Assembly (NCBI RefSeq): GCF_002160955.1
Contig: NZ_NFLN01000004.1
Location: 174,567-238,566, forward strand
From: Gemmiger sp. An120
GTDB taxonomy: Bacteria; Bacillota; Clostridia; Oscillospirales; Ruminococcaceae
DNA: 64,000 nt
Direction: 5' to 3'
The position numbers and the translations under genes are program-made. This document shows positions 32,394 to 41,790 of this stretch, one piece after another. The notes beneath the pieces are model-generated. The model worked only from the letters and a program-made list of their open reading frames with translations, was not told the DNA's origin and ran no database searches. Position 1 is the first letter of the stretch. The number at the start of each line of letters is the position of its first letter.

Positions 32394-32954
32394 TCAAACC
32401 ACATAGCCCGTTTTCGCGGCCTGTGTTTCCTCGCACATTTTCCGGCGCAGCTCATCTGAGACATTTTGCCGCAGCGTGTATTCCTCGCCGTATTTGGGGA
32501 TCGCCGGGTCCTGCAGGGCCTGCCGGTGCTTTTCCAGTAACGCGTGGGTCGTGGTGATAAAGCGGGCCGGGTTGCCGGCCCACACTTCCCCTTCCGGGAT
32601 GTCCTTTACAACGCAGGAGCCCGCGCCCACGATGACATTACTGCCAATGGTCACGCCGGGCAGAACGATACTGCCCGCACCGATGAACACGTCGTCGCCG
32701 ATGACCACATTGGCAACGCGCGTATATCCCAGCGCCCGGTGCATCGACGCATCATGCGCCAGAATATGCACCCGGGGCGCCAGGGTAACGTTGTTCCCAA
32801 TGCGGATATGCCAGCAGTGGCCCGGATCGATGATGCACTCGCCCATGCGGTGGAACCCCGTGCCCACCTGCAAACCGTTTTTGACCAGCGTTTCGGTGGG
32901 AACTTCGCCCCGCAGGCGATCCAGAAAATAATGCAGTTTTTCCTTGATTCCCAT
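32394..32954 (-). CDS. Hexapeptide-repeat acyltransferase (acetyltransferase)
   Basis: 186 residues. Repeating hexapeptide turns forming a left-handed beta-helix are visible from about residue 40 to 140 (IRIGNNVTLAPRVHILAHDAS, VVIGDDVFIGAGSIVLPGVTIGSNVIVGAGSCVV), followed by the WAGNPARFI block of CatB/LacA-like O-acetyltransferases. The catalytic histidine is likely in ILAHDAS. It would acetylate a sugar of the polysaccharide. The ATG at 32954 has AGGAAG 8 bases upstream; an upstream GTG overlapping the previous stop codon is less likely. 131 non-coding bases separate it from the GT2 gene downstream. Confidence 0.85.
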   Translation of the reverse strand: MGIKEKLHYFLDRLRGEVPTETLVKNGLQVGTGFHRMGECIIDPGHCWHIRIGNNVTLAPRVHILAHDASMHRALGYTRVANVVIGDDVFIGAGSIVLPGVTIGSNVIVGAGSCVVKDIPEGEVWAGNPARFITTTHALLEKHRQALQDPAIPKYGEEYTLRQNVSDELRRKMCEETQAAKTGYVV

Positions 32955-32959
32955 ACAGG

Positions 32960-33700
32960 TCACTTCCTTTTCCCGGTCAGAGTTTCATATATGGCCATCA
33001 TCCGCTTGTAGGCCCCGGGGCCAAGCGTGCGCGCCACGCCGTTGCGCACCGCCCACTTGAGTTTGTCGCCGCGGGGCATCCAGCTGCCTTCGTAATACTG
33101 CACTCCGTAGGTCTCCGGGGTGATGCAGAACTGCAGATCCTGGTTTTTGGCGCAGAACGTTTCCACCGGCCAGATAGAAATGCCCTGGGTCAGCGTCTGC
33201 CTGCGGCCGCTGCGTTCCAGGCCGCGGGCGCACAGCAGCTCGGTGAAAATACGGGGGTTGGGCTGCGCCGTGATGCGCCCTGTCTCGTCCTGAAAGGCGT
33301 TTTCCTCATAATACTTTTTGAATTCGTTGATCAGCGGATGGTTTTGCTCAGCGGCCAGCACCCCGACCATCACGCTCTGCTCCGTTTCAAATCCCGCCAC
33401 CAGCGAAGCATCCTGCAGCAGCGGGGTGATGTCTTTCAGCAGTTCCTCATCGGTGTCCAGATAAACGCCTCCATAGGTCTGCAGGGCACACAGGCGGGCA
33501 TAGTCGCTGACGTAAGCATAGCGTTTGGCTGCATATGCCTGCCGGGTGAACCGGGTAGCGTTCACGTCGAAGTTATCCTCTGTCCATTCCATGAACTCAT
33601 AGCCGGGCAGCTTCTCTTTCCAGGAGTTGATACATTTACAGATCAGTGCAGATTTTTCGCCCCGGCCGAACCAGCAGTAATGAACAATATGGGGTATCAT
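32960..33700 (-). CDS. Glycosyltransferase family 32 (capsular polysaccharide type)
   Basis: 246 residues. IPHIVHYCWFGRGEKS at the N terminus and the DXD block YGGVYLDTDEEL (about residues 76-87) are hallmarks of GT32/OCH1-like transferases, as is YVSDYARLCAL just before. It transfers a hexose, often mannose, galactose or glucose, in capsule assembly. Cytoplasmic. It lies 12 bases after the GT2 gene upstream. Confidence 0.9.
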   Translation of the reverse strand: MIPHIVHYCWFGRGEKSALICKCINSWKEKLPGYEFMEWTEDNFDVNATRFTRQAYAAKRYAYVSDYARLCALQTYGGVYLDTDEELLKDITPLLQDASLVAGFETEQSVMVGVLAAEQNHPLINEFKKYYEENAFQDETGRITAQPNPRIFTELLCARGLERSGRRQTLTQGISIWPVETFCAKNQDLQFCITPETYGVQYYEGSWMPRGDKLKWAVRNGVARTLGPGAYKRMMAIYETLTGKRK

Positions 33701-33712
33701 CTGTTCTCTCCT

Positions 33713-34600
33713 TCAGTGTCTGATGTCACGTTGCCATTTGCTCCTTAAATACAGGCTCGCCGGATACATCACAGCTGCCAGCAGCCGGCCGGGTGCGTTT
33801 TGAATCGTCTGCGCAAAACCAACGCCCTGCATCCCGGTATAAACGTCGTACAGCAGCGCGCCTTTCATGCGGATCTTCAGGCAGCAGTGAGGATCCATCA
33901 GCTGTCTGGCCCGCACCGCACCGCCCCGGGGCGAGGACATTTTCATAGCCCGGCCGTTCTTGGTCAGACCATCCTCCAGATAATCGCACAGATAGATCAC
34001 CCGGTTGATTTGAACCACGTCGTACCGCGCCGCCATGGGGATCCATGCCACGTCCTCGCTGATGAAGCGTTCGCCCGGAAACTCGGGAAACGGGAATTCG
34101 CGCAGCACGCGGGTATAGTATACCTCCGCTTTATCGCCCCACATACCCTTGTTCAGCCGGTCTCGGATGTAGTTGCCGATGGATTCCGGCTGCGGGAACA
34201 GCCCGTCCAGCACGGTGCCGTCCTCGCAGCCTTTCAGAAAGCAGAAGCCCGACAGCCCCTCCTGCCCGCAGTATCGGTCGCGGGCGGCCACGATCTGCTC
34301 CACCGCGTCGGGCGTGAGGGTATCGTCGCTGTCTACGATGAAGGTCAGCTCCGTGTCGATCCGGCTCACCCCCAGATTGACCGCGGTGTGCCTACCCCCG
34401 TTGGGTTTCTTGATGTAGCGGATCGCAAAGGGCGCCCCGCCCTGGATGTCGCGCATGTACGCTTCGGTGCCATCTGTGCTTCCGTCGTCCACCACCAGCC
34501 AGACAAAGTCCCGGAAGGTCTGCCTTACCAGCGAATCATACAGGCGCGGCAGCAGATGCACGCGGTTATAGGCCGGTGTCAGCACCGTTACAGCAGTCAT
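33713..34600 (-). CDS. Glycosyltransferase family 2
   Basis: 295 residues. Opens VTVLTPAYNRVHLLPRLYDSL, with VDDGSTDGTEAY and the metal motif DSDDT at about residue 95, the normal GT2 layout. The start at 34600 follows AGGAAGAGGAAG and overlaps the 3' end of the preceding GT4 gene by 35 bases in another frame; a longer frame upstream of it is just the shadow of that gene. The long overlap suggests tight translational coupling. Sugar specificity unknown. Confidence 0.88.
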   Translation of the reverse strand: MTAVTVLTPAYNRVHLLPRLYDSLVRQTFRDFVWLVVDDGSTDGTEAYMRDIQGGAPFAIRYIKKPNGGRHTAVNLGVSRIDTELTFIVDSDDTLTPDAVEQIVAARDRYCGQEGLSGFCFLKGCEDGTVLDGLFPQPESIGNYIRDRLNKGMWGDKAEVYYTRVLREFPFPEFPGERFISEDVAWIPMAARYDVVQINRVIYLCDYLEDGLTKNGRAMKMSSPRGGAVRARQLMDPHCCLKIRMKGALLYDVYTGMQGVGFAQTIQNAPGRLLAAVMYPASLYLRSKWQRDIRH

Positions 34601-35693
34601 CTTCCTCTTCCTTTCCGGCGTAAACGCCGCAGGTGTTTTGCGCCACCTTCTGCCAGCTGAACCGGCAGGCGGCATAGTCTCGGGTGTTCGGGCGCGCCAC
34701 CGGCTGCCGGAATTGCTCCAGCACGCGGTACAGCGCATCGGTGTTTTTGCTTTTAAAATAGGTCGCGCATTCTTCCATGACCTCTTTGTTCTCCGGGATG
34801 TCGCTAACGATACACGGACAGTTGTAGCTCATCGCCTCCAGCAGACACATGGGCATCCCCTCCGCCTCGCTCGGAAAAACGAACGCGCGTGCGTTGGAGT
34901 ACAGCTCGTCTAGCAGCTCCCCCTGCACAAAGCCGGTAAAAATCACATCCGGGCAACCGGCTACCTTTTGCCGGATGCTCTGATAAAACGCCGGCACGTG
35001 GACACTGTCACCGGCGATCACCAATTTGGGCCGGGGCTGCGGCAGCTGCAGGTAGGCATCCACCAGGTATTCCAGCCCTTTACCCGGCACGATACGCGAA
35101 AGGAACAAAAAATAATCGTCACCAGCCAGGTTCCAGTTGCTTTTGATCTGCGCGGGGCGGCGGATCTGCCGGAGCTGCACTCCGTTTGGGATGTAGCGGG
35201 TTCTGCGTCCATAGGTGCGCAGGAAATACTGCTGCGCATCCCGGCTGAGAACAATGACCTCGTCGGCGTACTTTGCCACGATCTTTTCACCCAGACGGAT
35301 GTACCAGGCGGCAAAGCCTTTCCATTTGGGGGTCTTGTAATTCAGGCCATGCACTGTGGCTACCGTGCGTATACCCAGCAGATGCGGCAAAAGCAGCATC
35401 ACGCTGGGGCCGATGGCGTGATAGTGGATCACATCATAATGTCCGAACAGCGCGTGCAGTGTGGCGAAAAAGGAATACACCACCGCGTCCAGACTTTTTT
35501 TGTTGATGGTCGGCACCCAGATCAGGTGCGCGCCGTTGAAAGCCTTCTGCCGGGGCACTCCCCTGCATCTTCGATTGTAGGCGGTCACTTCATGGCCCAT
35601 GCACACCAACTGTGCGGCCAGTTCTTCCACGACCACCTCAACACCGCCCTCCCGCCCCGGGATGCGTTTGTGGCCAATCATCGCTATCTTCAA
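34566..35693 (-). CDS. GT4 glycosyltransferase with DUF1972-like N terminus
   Basis: 375 residues, GT-B fold. The N terminus IAMIGHKRIPGREGGVEVVVEELA matches the DUF1972 start seen in rhamnosyltransferases such as WchF, and the C-terminal half has the GT4 donor-binding block VFPSEAEGMPMCLLEAMSYNCPCI. SRIVPGKGLEYLVDAYLQL lies between. It probably adds the second sugar to the lipid-linked unit, as its position soon after the initiating transferase suggests. The last 8 residues contain two adjacent cysteines and overlap the next gene's start. Confidence 0.88.
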   Translation of the reverse strand: MKIAMIGHKRIPGREGGVEVVVEELAAQLVCMGHEVTAYNRRCRGVPRQKAFNGAHLIWVPTINKKSLDAVVYSFFATLHALFGHYDVIHYHAIGPSVMLLLPHLLGIRTVATVHGLNYKTPKWKGFAAWYIRLGEKIVAKYADEVIVLSRDAQQYFLRTYGRRTRYIPNGVQLRQIRRPAQIKSNWNLAGDDYFLFLSRIVPGKGLEYLVDAYLQLPQPRPKLVIAGDSVHVPAFYQSIRQKVAGCPDVIFTGFVQGELLDELYSNARAFVFPSEAEGMPMCLLEAMSYNCPCIVSDIPENKEVMEECATYFKSKNTDALYRVLEQFRQPVARPNTRDYAACRFSWQKVAQNTCGVYAGKEEEDDCCNGADTGL

Positions 35694-35694
35694 T

Positions 35695-36798
35695 TTACGC
35701 TCCGTCCTTTATAGAGGCAAAAAGTTCTTCGTATCGCTGCTGCAGCAGCGGTGCAGCGCGTCGGATATCGTGCACGCCCATTTCCCGCGCGGCCCGTTCG
35801 CCGGGCGCTTTTGCCGTTCTCTCCATCGCCTGTGCCCATGCGGTTTCGCCGTTCTCCAGCGCCAGGAAGGCACATTTTTCCGAGATGCACACATCCCGCG
35901 GCACATTGGCAGAAAACAGCACCGGCAGATCGGCCGCCTGGGCCTCCAACCCGACCATGGGCAACCCCTCGAACAGGCTGGGCATCGCAAACAGATCCAT
36001 CGCCTGCATCAGCGCGGGCACATCGTCGCGCACACCCAAAAAGCGCACGCTTTCCCCCAAACCCAGCTGCACAGCCGTATCTTTGGCCTGCTGCTGCAGC
36101 TCGCCAGCGCCCGCCAGGAGCAGCAGGCTGTCCGGAAGGCGTTCGTGCAGCTGCGCAAAAGCGCGGATCAGGAAAGGCTGGTTCTTGGGGTAATAGAAGC
36201 GGCCCACATGCCCCACCACGAAGGTATGCGCCGATATGTTCAGTTGTCTGCGCGTTTCCTGACGCAGCTGCGTATCGAAGCGGTAGCGGGATGTGTCGAT
36301 CGCATTGGCGACCACCTCAAAGGGTCGCCCGCGAAACAAAAAGCGCCCCGCCGTCTCACCGCAGGCCAGTTCCAGTGTGGTAACTGTGTGCAACTGCCGG
36401 CGGAACAGCAGTTTGAGAGGATATTTCATGTCGCGGTCGATGCCCGCACTGTGGCTGTGGGCGATGCGCACCGGCACCCCCGCCCCTTTTGCCGCCAACA
36501 GCGGCAGATAGCTCATGGCGTCGATATGGCTGTGAACGATTTTGTATTCCAGATGCTGACGGTAAAACTCCGCCATCGACCGAAAATATGCCGGATAGTT
36601 TTGCGGATACAGCCGCGGCGCATGGTAGACACGCCCGCCCAGTGCCGCGATCTCCGCGTCGTAGTGGCCTTCTTCCGGCCGGTGGGTCAGGAAATCAAAC
36701 TGTACCCGGCTGCGGTCCATCTGCCGGTAATAGTTCATCAGCATCGTTTCCAGGCCGGCGCGATTCATTTGATTGACGCATTGTAAAATCCGCAGCAT
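35695..36798 (-). CDS. GT4 glycosyltransferase (EpsF-like)
   Basis: 367 residues, GT-B fold. Visible are the N-terminal RILQCVNQMNRAGLETMLMNYYR typical of EpsF/CapM-type transferases, VGHVGRFYYPKNQPFLIRAFAQL in the middle, and the donor site SLFEGLPMVGLEAQAADLPV. Cytoplasmic or membrane-associated. It is the first transferase gene after the initiating phosphotransferase gene, with only one base between its stop and the next start. Confidence 0.9.
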   Translation of the reverse strand: MLRILQCVNQMNRAGLETMLMNYYRQMDRSRVQFDFLTHRPEEGHYDAEIAALGGRVYHAPRLYPQNYPAYFRSMAEFYRQHLEYKIVHSHIDAMSYLPLLAAKGAGVPVRIAHSHSAGIDRDMKYPLKLLFRRQLHTVTTLELACGETAGRFLFRGRPFEVVANAIDTSRYRFDTQLRQETRRQLNISAHTFVVGHVGRFYYPKNQPFLIRAFAQLHERLPDSLLLLAGAGELQQQAKDTAVQLGLGESVRFLGVRDDVPALMQAMDLFAMPSLFEGLPMVGLEAQAADLPVLFSANVPRDVCISEKCAFLALENGETAWAQAMERTAKAPGERAAREMGVHDIRRAAPLLQQRYEELFASIKDGA

Positions 36799-36877
36799 CC
36801 AGCTTCCTCCTCAAATTTTGCAGGATCGGCACCAGCCGAATGGCGCCTGCGGGGCTGCGGCATCCCGCGCAAACCGT

Positions 36878-38290
36878 TCAGTATGCCCCTTCGCCCCGCA
36901 GCACGACGCCCACCGTTTTAAACAGGATCTTCATATCCGTAAAGAACCCCTGTTCCTCTACATACTTAAGATCCAGCTTCATCCATTCATCAAAGCTCAA
37001 ATTGCTGCGGCCGCTCACCTGCCAGTAGCAGGTAAGTCCCGGCTTCACCGCAAGGCGTCCCCAGTCCCAGTCGGTGTATTGCTCCACTTCACGGGGGATG
37101 GGCGGCCGCGGCCCCACGATGCTCATATCACCTTTGAGAATATTGACAAGCTGCGGCAATTCGTCGATGCTGGTCCTGCGGATGAAACGTCCCACCGGGG
37201 TGATGCGAGGATCGTTTTCCATCTTGAACGCAGGCCCATCCACCTCATTGAACTTTTGCAATTCCGCCAGGCGTTCCTCCGCGTCCACATACATGCTTCG
37301 GAATTTGTACATCTTGAAGCGCACGCCGTTTTTTCCCATACGCTCCTGGGCGAAAACAGCCGGGCCGCCGTCATAGCGCTTCACCGCCAGGGCGGTGACC
37401 AGCATGATCGGGCTTGCCAGCACCAGGCCGACGCCTGCGCCCACAAGGTCCATTGTCCGTTTGATGAACGCCCACGCAGGGCCCTTGTCCGGTGTGCTGC
37501 GTACGTTGATAAGCTTCAGATTCCCCGCCGCCTCCACCGTGGGCGTGGCCGGGATAAAATCGTTGTATTGAGGGATCACCGATGCCTTTGTTCCATAGCG
37601 GCCGCAGGCGGCGATCATCGCCCCCAGCTGATCCAGATCCGCCCCCGGCAGGGCAAACACCACCTGGTCCGCATGGCAGGTGCTGAGCATGGAAGAAAAT
37701 TCCTCATAGCCGCACAGACGTGGCGCGGCACAGCCCGCCCGCTCGCTGGCGGAAACATAGCCTGCCAGATGGAAACCGTACCGGGCGTTTTCATTGACAT
37801 ATCGGATGTATCGGTCGGCAAATTCGCCCTCGCCCACCACGATCAGCTCCCGCCGAGCGTAGCCCAGGCTGCGGCTACGGCGCAGAATGCCCCGCAGCAG
37901 CACCCGTTTTGCCAGCACCATGGCCACGCTGAGCACATAGAAGAACCCCAGCACCAGGCGGGAAAAGTCGGTGAGGCGGGCGACGTACAGCACCGCGCCT
38001 ACCCCCAGAATGCCCACGCCGTTGATGAGAGCGATGGTATGGGCCTCCTGCCAAAAGGTCTGGAAGCGGAAAGAGCCGTACAGACGGCAGGCCACATAGG
38101 CCACGCCGATACAGGCGGCGTACACAAAGGCCACCAGGAAATACTGTTTATTCAGCAACTCCAGCAGGCCGTCGTCGGAGCCTGTCATAAAGCCGTTTCG
38201 CAACCAGTTGGCCAGCACATAGGCCACGAGGATCAGCGCCACATCCGCAGTGAAGTTGACCATATTCACAAGCCACTGGTGTTTTCGCAT
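36878..38290 (-). CDS. Undecaprenyl-phosphate sugar phosphotransferase (initiating enzyme)
   Basis: 470 residues, WbaP/CpsE type. Four or five membrane segments in the first 130 residues, a central nucleotide-binding-like domain (RELIVVGEGEFADRYIRYV), a further membrane segment at about 285-305, and the C-terminal catalytic domain with KMYKFRSM, TSIDELPQLVNILKGDMSIVGPRPP and KPGLTCYWQVSGRS. It transfers a sugar phosphate, usually glucose- or galactose-1-phosphate, to undecaprenyl phosphate and starts the repeat unit. It is a paralogue of the first part of the fusion protein at 52024-55278. A promoter lies just upstream. Confidence 0.95.
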   Translation of the reverse strand: MRKHQWLVNMVNFTADVALILVAYVLANWLRNGFMTGSDDGLLELLNKQYFLVAFVYAACIGVAYVACRLYGSFRFQTFWQEAHTIALINGVGILGVGAVLYVARLTDFSRLVLGFFYVLSVAMVLAKRVLLRGILRRSRSLGYARRELIVVGEGEFADRYIRYVNENARYGFHLAGYVSASERAGCAAPRLCGYEEFSSMLSTCHADQVVFALPGADLDQLGAMIAACGRYGTKASVIPQYNDFIPATPTVEAAGNLKLINVRSTPDKGPAWAFIKRTMDLVGAGVGLVLASPIMLVTALAVKRYDGGPAVFAQERMGKNGVRFKMYKFRSMYVDAEERLAELQKFNEVDGPAFKMENDPRITPVGRFIRRTSIDELPQLVNILKGDMSIVGPRPPIPREVEQYTDWDWGRLAVKPGLTCYWQVSGRSNLSFDEWMKLDLKYVEEQGFFTDMKILFKTVGVVLRGEGAY

Positions 38291-38330
38291 CGCTTTTCAC
38301 GCCTTTTCATTTCAATTCCCAGATAGAAAC

Positions 38331-38360
38331 AGTATACCATAAAGCAGACGCACTGTTCAA
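38331..38360 (-). promoter_or_regulatory. Promoter of the initiating phosphotransferase
   Basis: On the minus strand TTGAAC (38355-38360) and TATACT (38331-38336), spacer 18, about 40 bases before the start codon. It suggests the main part of cluster 1 is transcribed separately from the Wzy-like gene. Confidence 0.65.
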
Positions 38361-38950
38361 TGTATCCGGCCCGTTGCTCGGCTGGTTTTCCGCATTTTCA
38401 GCGCCGCTCGGCATTATACCGTGCGATGATCGCAGCGGTCTCCCGCTCGGTGGAGTCCATTTCCCGGAAGAACATCTGTGCATCCCCTCCGTAGCGTACC
38501 GTGTCAATCATCCCCCGGCTTTCCAGCACAGGACCCATCCGCCCCGGTTCCAGAAGGAGCGAAACTCCAGTTCAACACCCCAGGCCGGCAAGCAGCGCTT
38601 CGCCCCTACAGCTTCAGCGCAGAGCCAAAATAATATAGGAAAGCCCGCCAAGCCACAATGAGCCCGGCGGCGCTTTGCTCGCTCACCGTACCGTCGGCGA
38701 AATATTCTTCCGTGACCGCCTCGTTCAGACCATCCTGTTCCTTGCCGCGTCGATCCGGCCAAGGTGAAAAGCCTCCCAACCGCCGGTATTCCAGGCTTTT
38801 CGGCACCCGGCAGATCCATCCCGTCAGTGTTCAGAAAGGCGCTGCTGTGATCTGCCCGGCCGAACTTCTTTCGCCGGACGCCCGATAGAACCGCGCCCCG
38901 CTCAAGGCCGTTTTCCAGCACTTGCCCGGTTCTGCCGGCAGCATTGTGCC
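38361..38950 (-). pseudogene. Probable decayed coding remnants, unidentified
   Basis: No intact gene. On the minus strand the three frames carry protein-like stretches interrupted by stops: one reads LNEAVTEEYFADGTVSEQS and ends LFYYFGSALKL-like before a stop at about 38606, and another frame ends with MIDTVRYGGDAQMFFREMDS and AIIARYNAERR just before a stop near 38400. Codon use looks normal, which argues for a frameshifted or partly deleted gene rather than random DNA. I cannot name the family. It lies between the Wzy-like gene and the initiating transferase; no such gap exists between the corresponding genes of cluster 2. Confidence 0.35.
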
Positions 38951-40270
38951 TTATCGCGGCTCATCCTCCGCTGCGAAGCTGGGTGTGCGCTCCGCAGGCA
39001 GCAGATACAGCACGCAGGGCAAAAGCCACAGGCACACATTGATGCAGGGCCAGCAAAAATGCACATCCATGAAGGCCTGAGCCAGCATCGCCACCAGGCA
39101 GACGCTCTCGGTGACTGCGCCCTTTTTCAAAAGTCGCCACAACAGCACTGTGACCGCGCCCCAGAGCAGCAGACTCATCACCGGGCCGCTGTAGATCCAC
39201 TGCGCAACATAAAAATTGTCCACCACAAAATTTTCTTCCAGCAGCTGCTGGCCGGCAATAGCGATATGGCTGCCGGTCAGTGCCTGGTGAGCAAGATCCA
39301 GCCGCCCGGTAAACAGTTCGTTCAGCTTTTCCCAAAAGGGGATCGCGGGGTCGTACAGCCAGCCGCTCAGCAGGCTGACGAGAAAGACTGCCGCCGGAGC
39401 AACGCTTACCAACACCCGCACCCACTGCGGCTTTGCAACGGCGGGAGCAAAGCGCAGCAGCAACGAAAGCACCAGAACTAAAACGATGCAGACCGTGGCG
39501 CACCGGCTATCCGGCCCCTGGTCGGAAAATACCGCCGCCGCCGCCAACAGCACGAAGTCAAACCATCGGAGGTTTTTCACCTGCCGCCAGCACACATACA
39601 TCAGGCACAGGCCCAACAGGACAGCGCCGGTAAGGGTATACCAGCCATAACCGAAGCTATATCTTGATCTTCCGTTCTCCCACACGTCGGACAGCATCGG
39701 AATAAGCCCCGCCGCAGCCCCCAGAACCACCGTTAAAAAGCTTGCCGCACTCACCGCAAGGCCCGCTTTCAAGGTTCGGCGCAGGGGCGCATCCTTGGCA
39801 GCCAGCGCAAACAGGATACCAAGGATGAACCAGTAGCTGTGGTTGTTGATGAACACCCAGCGGGACACAAAGAAAAAGCACCAGCCCGCACCCCACTGCC
39901 AGCCAGAATAGCGGGTGAAGAGAGTCAGCTTGAAAAAGATGGCCGCAAAATAGACCACTTCCAGTTTGGGCGCCAGAAAGCTATACCATGCATATCCCTG
40001 TTCTCGCACCAGACTGCTCATGAAAAACACATCAAATTGCAGCAGGACCACCGCAGCTAGAAACAGCCATCCGCCCGCGGCCCGGCGTATCTCCGCGGCC
40101 CAGCCACCAAAGAGGAACCTCTCGGTTTTAAGTAGGTCTGCCGCTTTGTCCTGCAGCGTTCCCCGAACAGTTAAGGCGCGAATTACCAGCCAGACGCCCC
40201 CCAGCGTCCAAACGCACAGGATTAGATCCATCCAACTGTATACTCCGTTCAAAAAGAAAGATTGAAACAC
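38951..40270 (-). CDS. Wzy-like polysaccharide polymerase candidate (paralogue 1)
   Basis: 439 residues, 10-12 hydrophobic segments, no signal peptide. Its topology and place directly before an initiating phosphotransferase fit a Wzy-type O-unit polymerase. It is a clear paralogue of the protein at 55537-56865: both share FTRYSG, FFFV-RWVFINNH, SFGYGWY, PDSR-AT, IAIAGQ-L, and the C-terminal FIWPCINVCLWLLPCV-like block. The GTG at 40270 is chosen as start because AAAGGGA lies upstream and it aligns with the start of the paralogue; an ATG six codons earlier has no ribosome binding site. Polymerase activity is inferred. Confidence 0.75.
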   Translation of the reverse strand: MFQSFFLNGVYSWMDLILCVWTLGGVWLVIRALTVRGTLQDKAADLLKTERFLFGGWAAEIRRAAGGWLFLAAVVLLQFDVFFMSSLVREQGYAWYSFLAPKLEVVYFAAIFFKLTLFTRYSGWQWGAGWCFFFVSRWVFINNHSYWFILGILFALAAKDAPLRRTLKAGLAVSAASFLTVVLGAAAGLIPMLSDVWENGRSRYSFGYGWYTLTGAVLLGLCLMYVCWRQVKNLRWFDFVLLAAAAVFSDQGPDSRCATVCIVLVLVLSLLLRFAPAVAKPQWVRVLVSVAPAAVFLVSLLSGWLYDPAIPFWEKLNELFTGRLDLAHQALTGSHIAIAGQQLLEENFVVDNFYVAQWIYSGPVMSLLLWGAVTVLLWRLLKKGAVTESVCLVAMLAQAFMDVHFCWPCINVCLWLLPCVLYLLPAERTPSFAAEDEPR

Positions 40271-40316
40271 TCTCTCATTCCCTTTCATAGCATTTCAATA
40301 TAAGGCTATTTTATAT

Positions 40317-40345
40317 ATTATACTCAAGAGCTTTTGTCTTGTCCA
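40317..40345 (-). promoter_or_regulatory. Promoter of the Wzy-like gene, abutting the IS element
   Basis: On the minus strand TGGACA (40340-40345) and a perfect TATAAT (40317-40322) with 17-base spacing. The -35 lies at or within about 15 bases of the left end of the IS21-like element. Confidence 0.65.
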
Positions 40346-40484
40346 CATTCGAGTCGGGCGAAACTAACCTTCAAGTGTCGGGCATTCGCAACCAAATTTA
40401 GTCGGAAAAGATAAAGCCACTACCGACGCTCTTCTAAATCCTGTACACTGGAAAGTGCCAACAACCCAGTGGAAAGGAATAGCG

Positions 40485-41790
40485 ATGAAAGAGCAAAATG
40501 GTAATGGCTTTGCACCAAGTATAGCACAAGCCATAGAAGAAATGAAGGCAGAACAGGGAGACTCTTTTTCCCTGGAACACATCAACTTAGCGGAGTTAGA
40601 ACGACGAACCGGCATATCCCGCAGCAGACTGCGCAGACTCAAGAGAAACAGGTTTCAAGACTTGCCTCGCAGCACAAAAGGTCGCAGACATCGGATCACA
40701 AAACTCAGCGGTTATACTGGCCTGTTGGACAGCTTGCTGCGCCAAGGCGTCAAGAATTCCTCTGTCGTATTGGAGCGTTTGAAGCAGGCTGGCTTTGAAG
40801 GAGGGGCGACCATTGTAAAAGAGTATATCGCCGCTCACAAGGAGCTCATTCCGGCAAAACGCCAGTTGGTTGCACCGCAGGGGAATCGTGGCCGACGGTA
40901 CGCTACAAAGCCCGGTGAAGCCTACCAGATGGACTGGGGATTCACGGATGTCCTAGATCACAACAGTCGGACCTACCGCGTTGCCTGCTTTGCCATGATC
41001 TGTCACCACTGTGGCCAGCGGTATATTGAGTTCTTCCCCAACGCCCGGCAGGAAAACCTATTTATTGGGATGATCCACGCTTTCCAGTACATGGGGATTC
41101 CAATTAACCGACAATATGAAGAGTGTCGTGCTGCACCGGGATCTGGAGGGACATCCAGTCTGGCAGAAAGACTACGAGGCCTTTATGCAAGCCCTGGCCT
41201 TCGAGACAAAACTTTGCAAGCCACGGCATCCCTTTACCAAGGGCAAGGTGGAGCGGTTGGTTCGCTTCGTGAAAGACAATTTCCTGGCTGACCGAGTGTT
41301 CTGTGATCTTACAGATCTGAATTGGCAGGCGCTGGAATGGTGCAACAAACAGAACGGAACATACCGCCGTACTGTGGATGGTGCGCCTCAAAAGATTCAC
41401 GAAACTGTATGCGGAGAACAACTGCGTATGGTGCCGGAGGATTCTGTCCGATTCTATCTCTGTCCAGAAAGAAAGATTTCCTTTGATGGCTTTGTAAATT
41501 ACGAAGGCAGGCGTTTCGGTGTACCCTACAGCTATCCTGGCGCAACAGCAAGAGTAGAGCGCAGCGGTGATTTGTTGCGTATCTATTCTGCTGATCTGAA
41601 GGTACTGCTGGCTACACATGCCGTTACCTGGAGCCGCACCGACAGCTTCTGTGAGGGACAGTACGAATCCTTGGCACAGCCAGAAGAATTTCCCACAGCG
41701 CCTGTACAAACGCAGATCTTTCAGTTGCCAAAACCCTCTCAGGATCTCTCCTTTGCCAAATTCGATTTTGACAAGGAGGACCAGGTATGA
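40485..41790 (+). pseudogene. istA: IS21 transposase IstA, frameshifted
   Basis: The reading frame from ATG 40485 (AAAGGA upstream) runs through an HTH segment (LERRTGISRSRLRRLKRNRF) and the first catalytic Asp in AYQMDWG, up to FQYMGIP at about 41101. It continues in the next frame as LTDNMKSVVLHRDLEGHP with the second Asp (TDN), then KGKVERLVRFVKDNF with the catalytic Glu. Between GIP and LTDN only one base remains where IstA normally has about three residues (such as KTV), which fits loss of about 8 bases. The N-terminal frame runs on as nonsense to 41291. Transposition by this copy should need a helper in trans. Confidence 0.88.

Noticed and set aside
40485..41790. Programmed frameshift in istA
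   Set aside because: No slippery sequence at the junction, and residues normally present are missing, which indicates deletion; IS21 istA is normally one frame.
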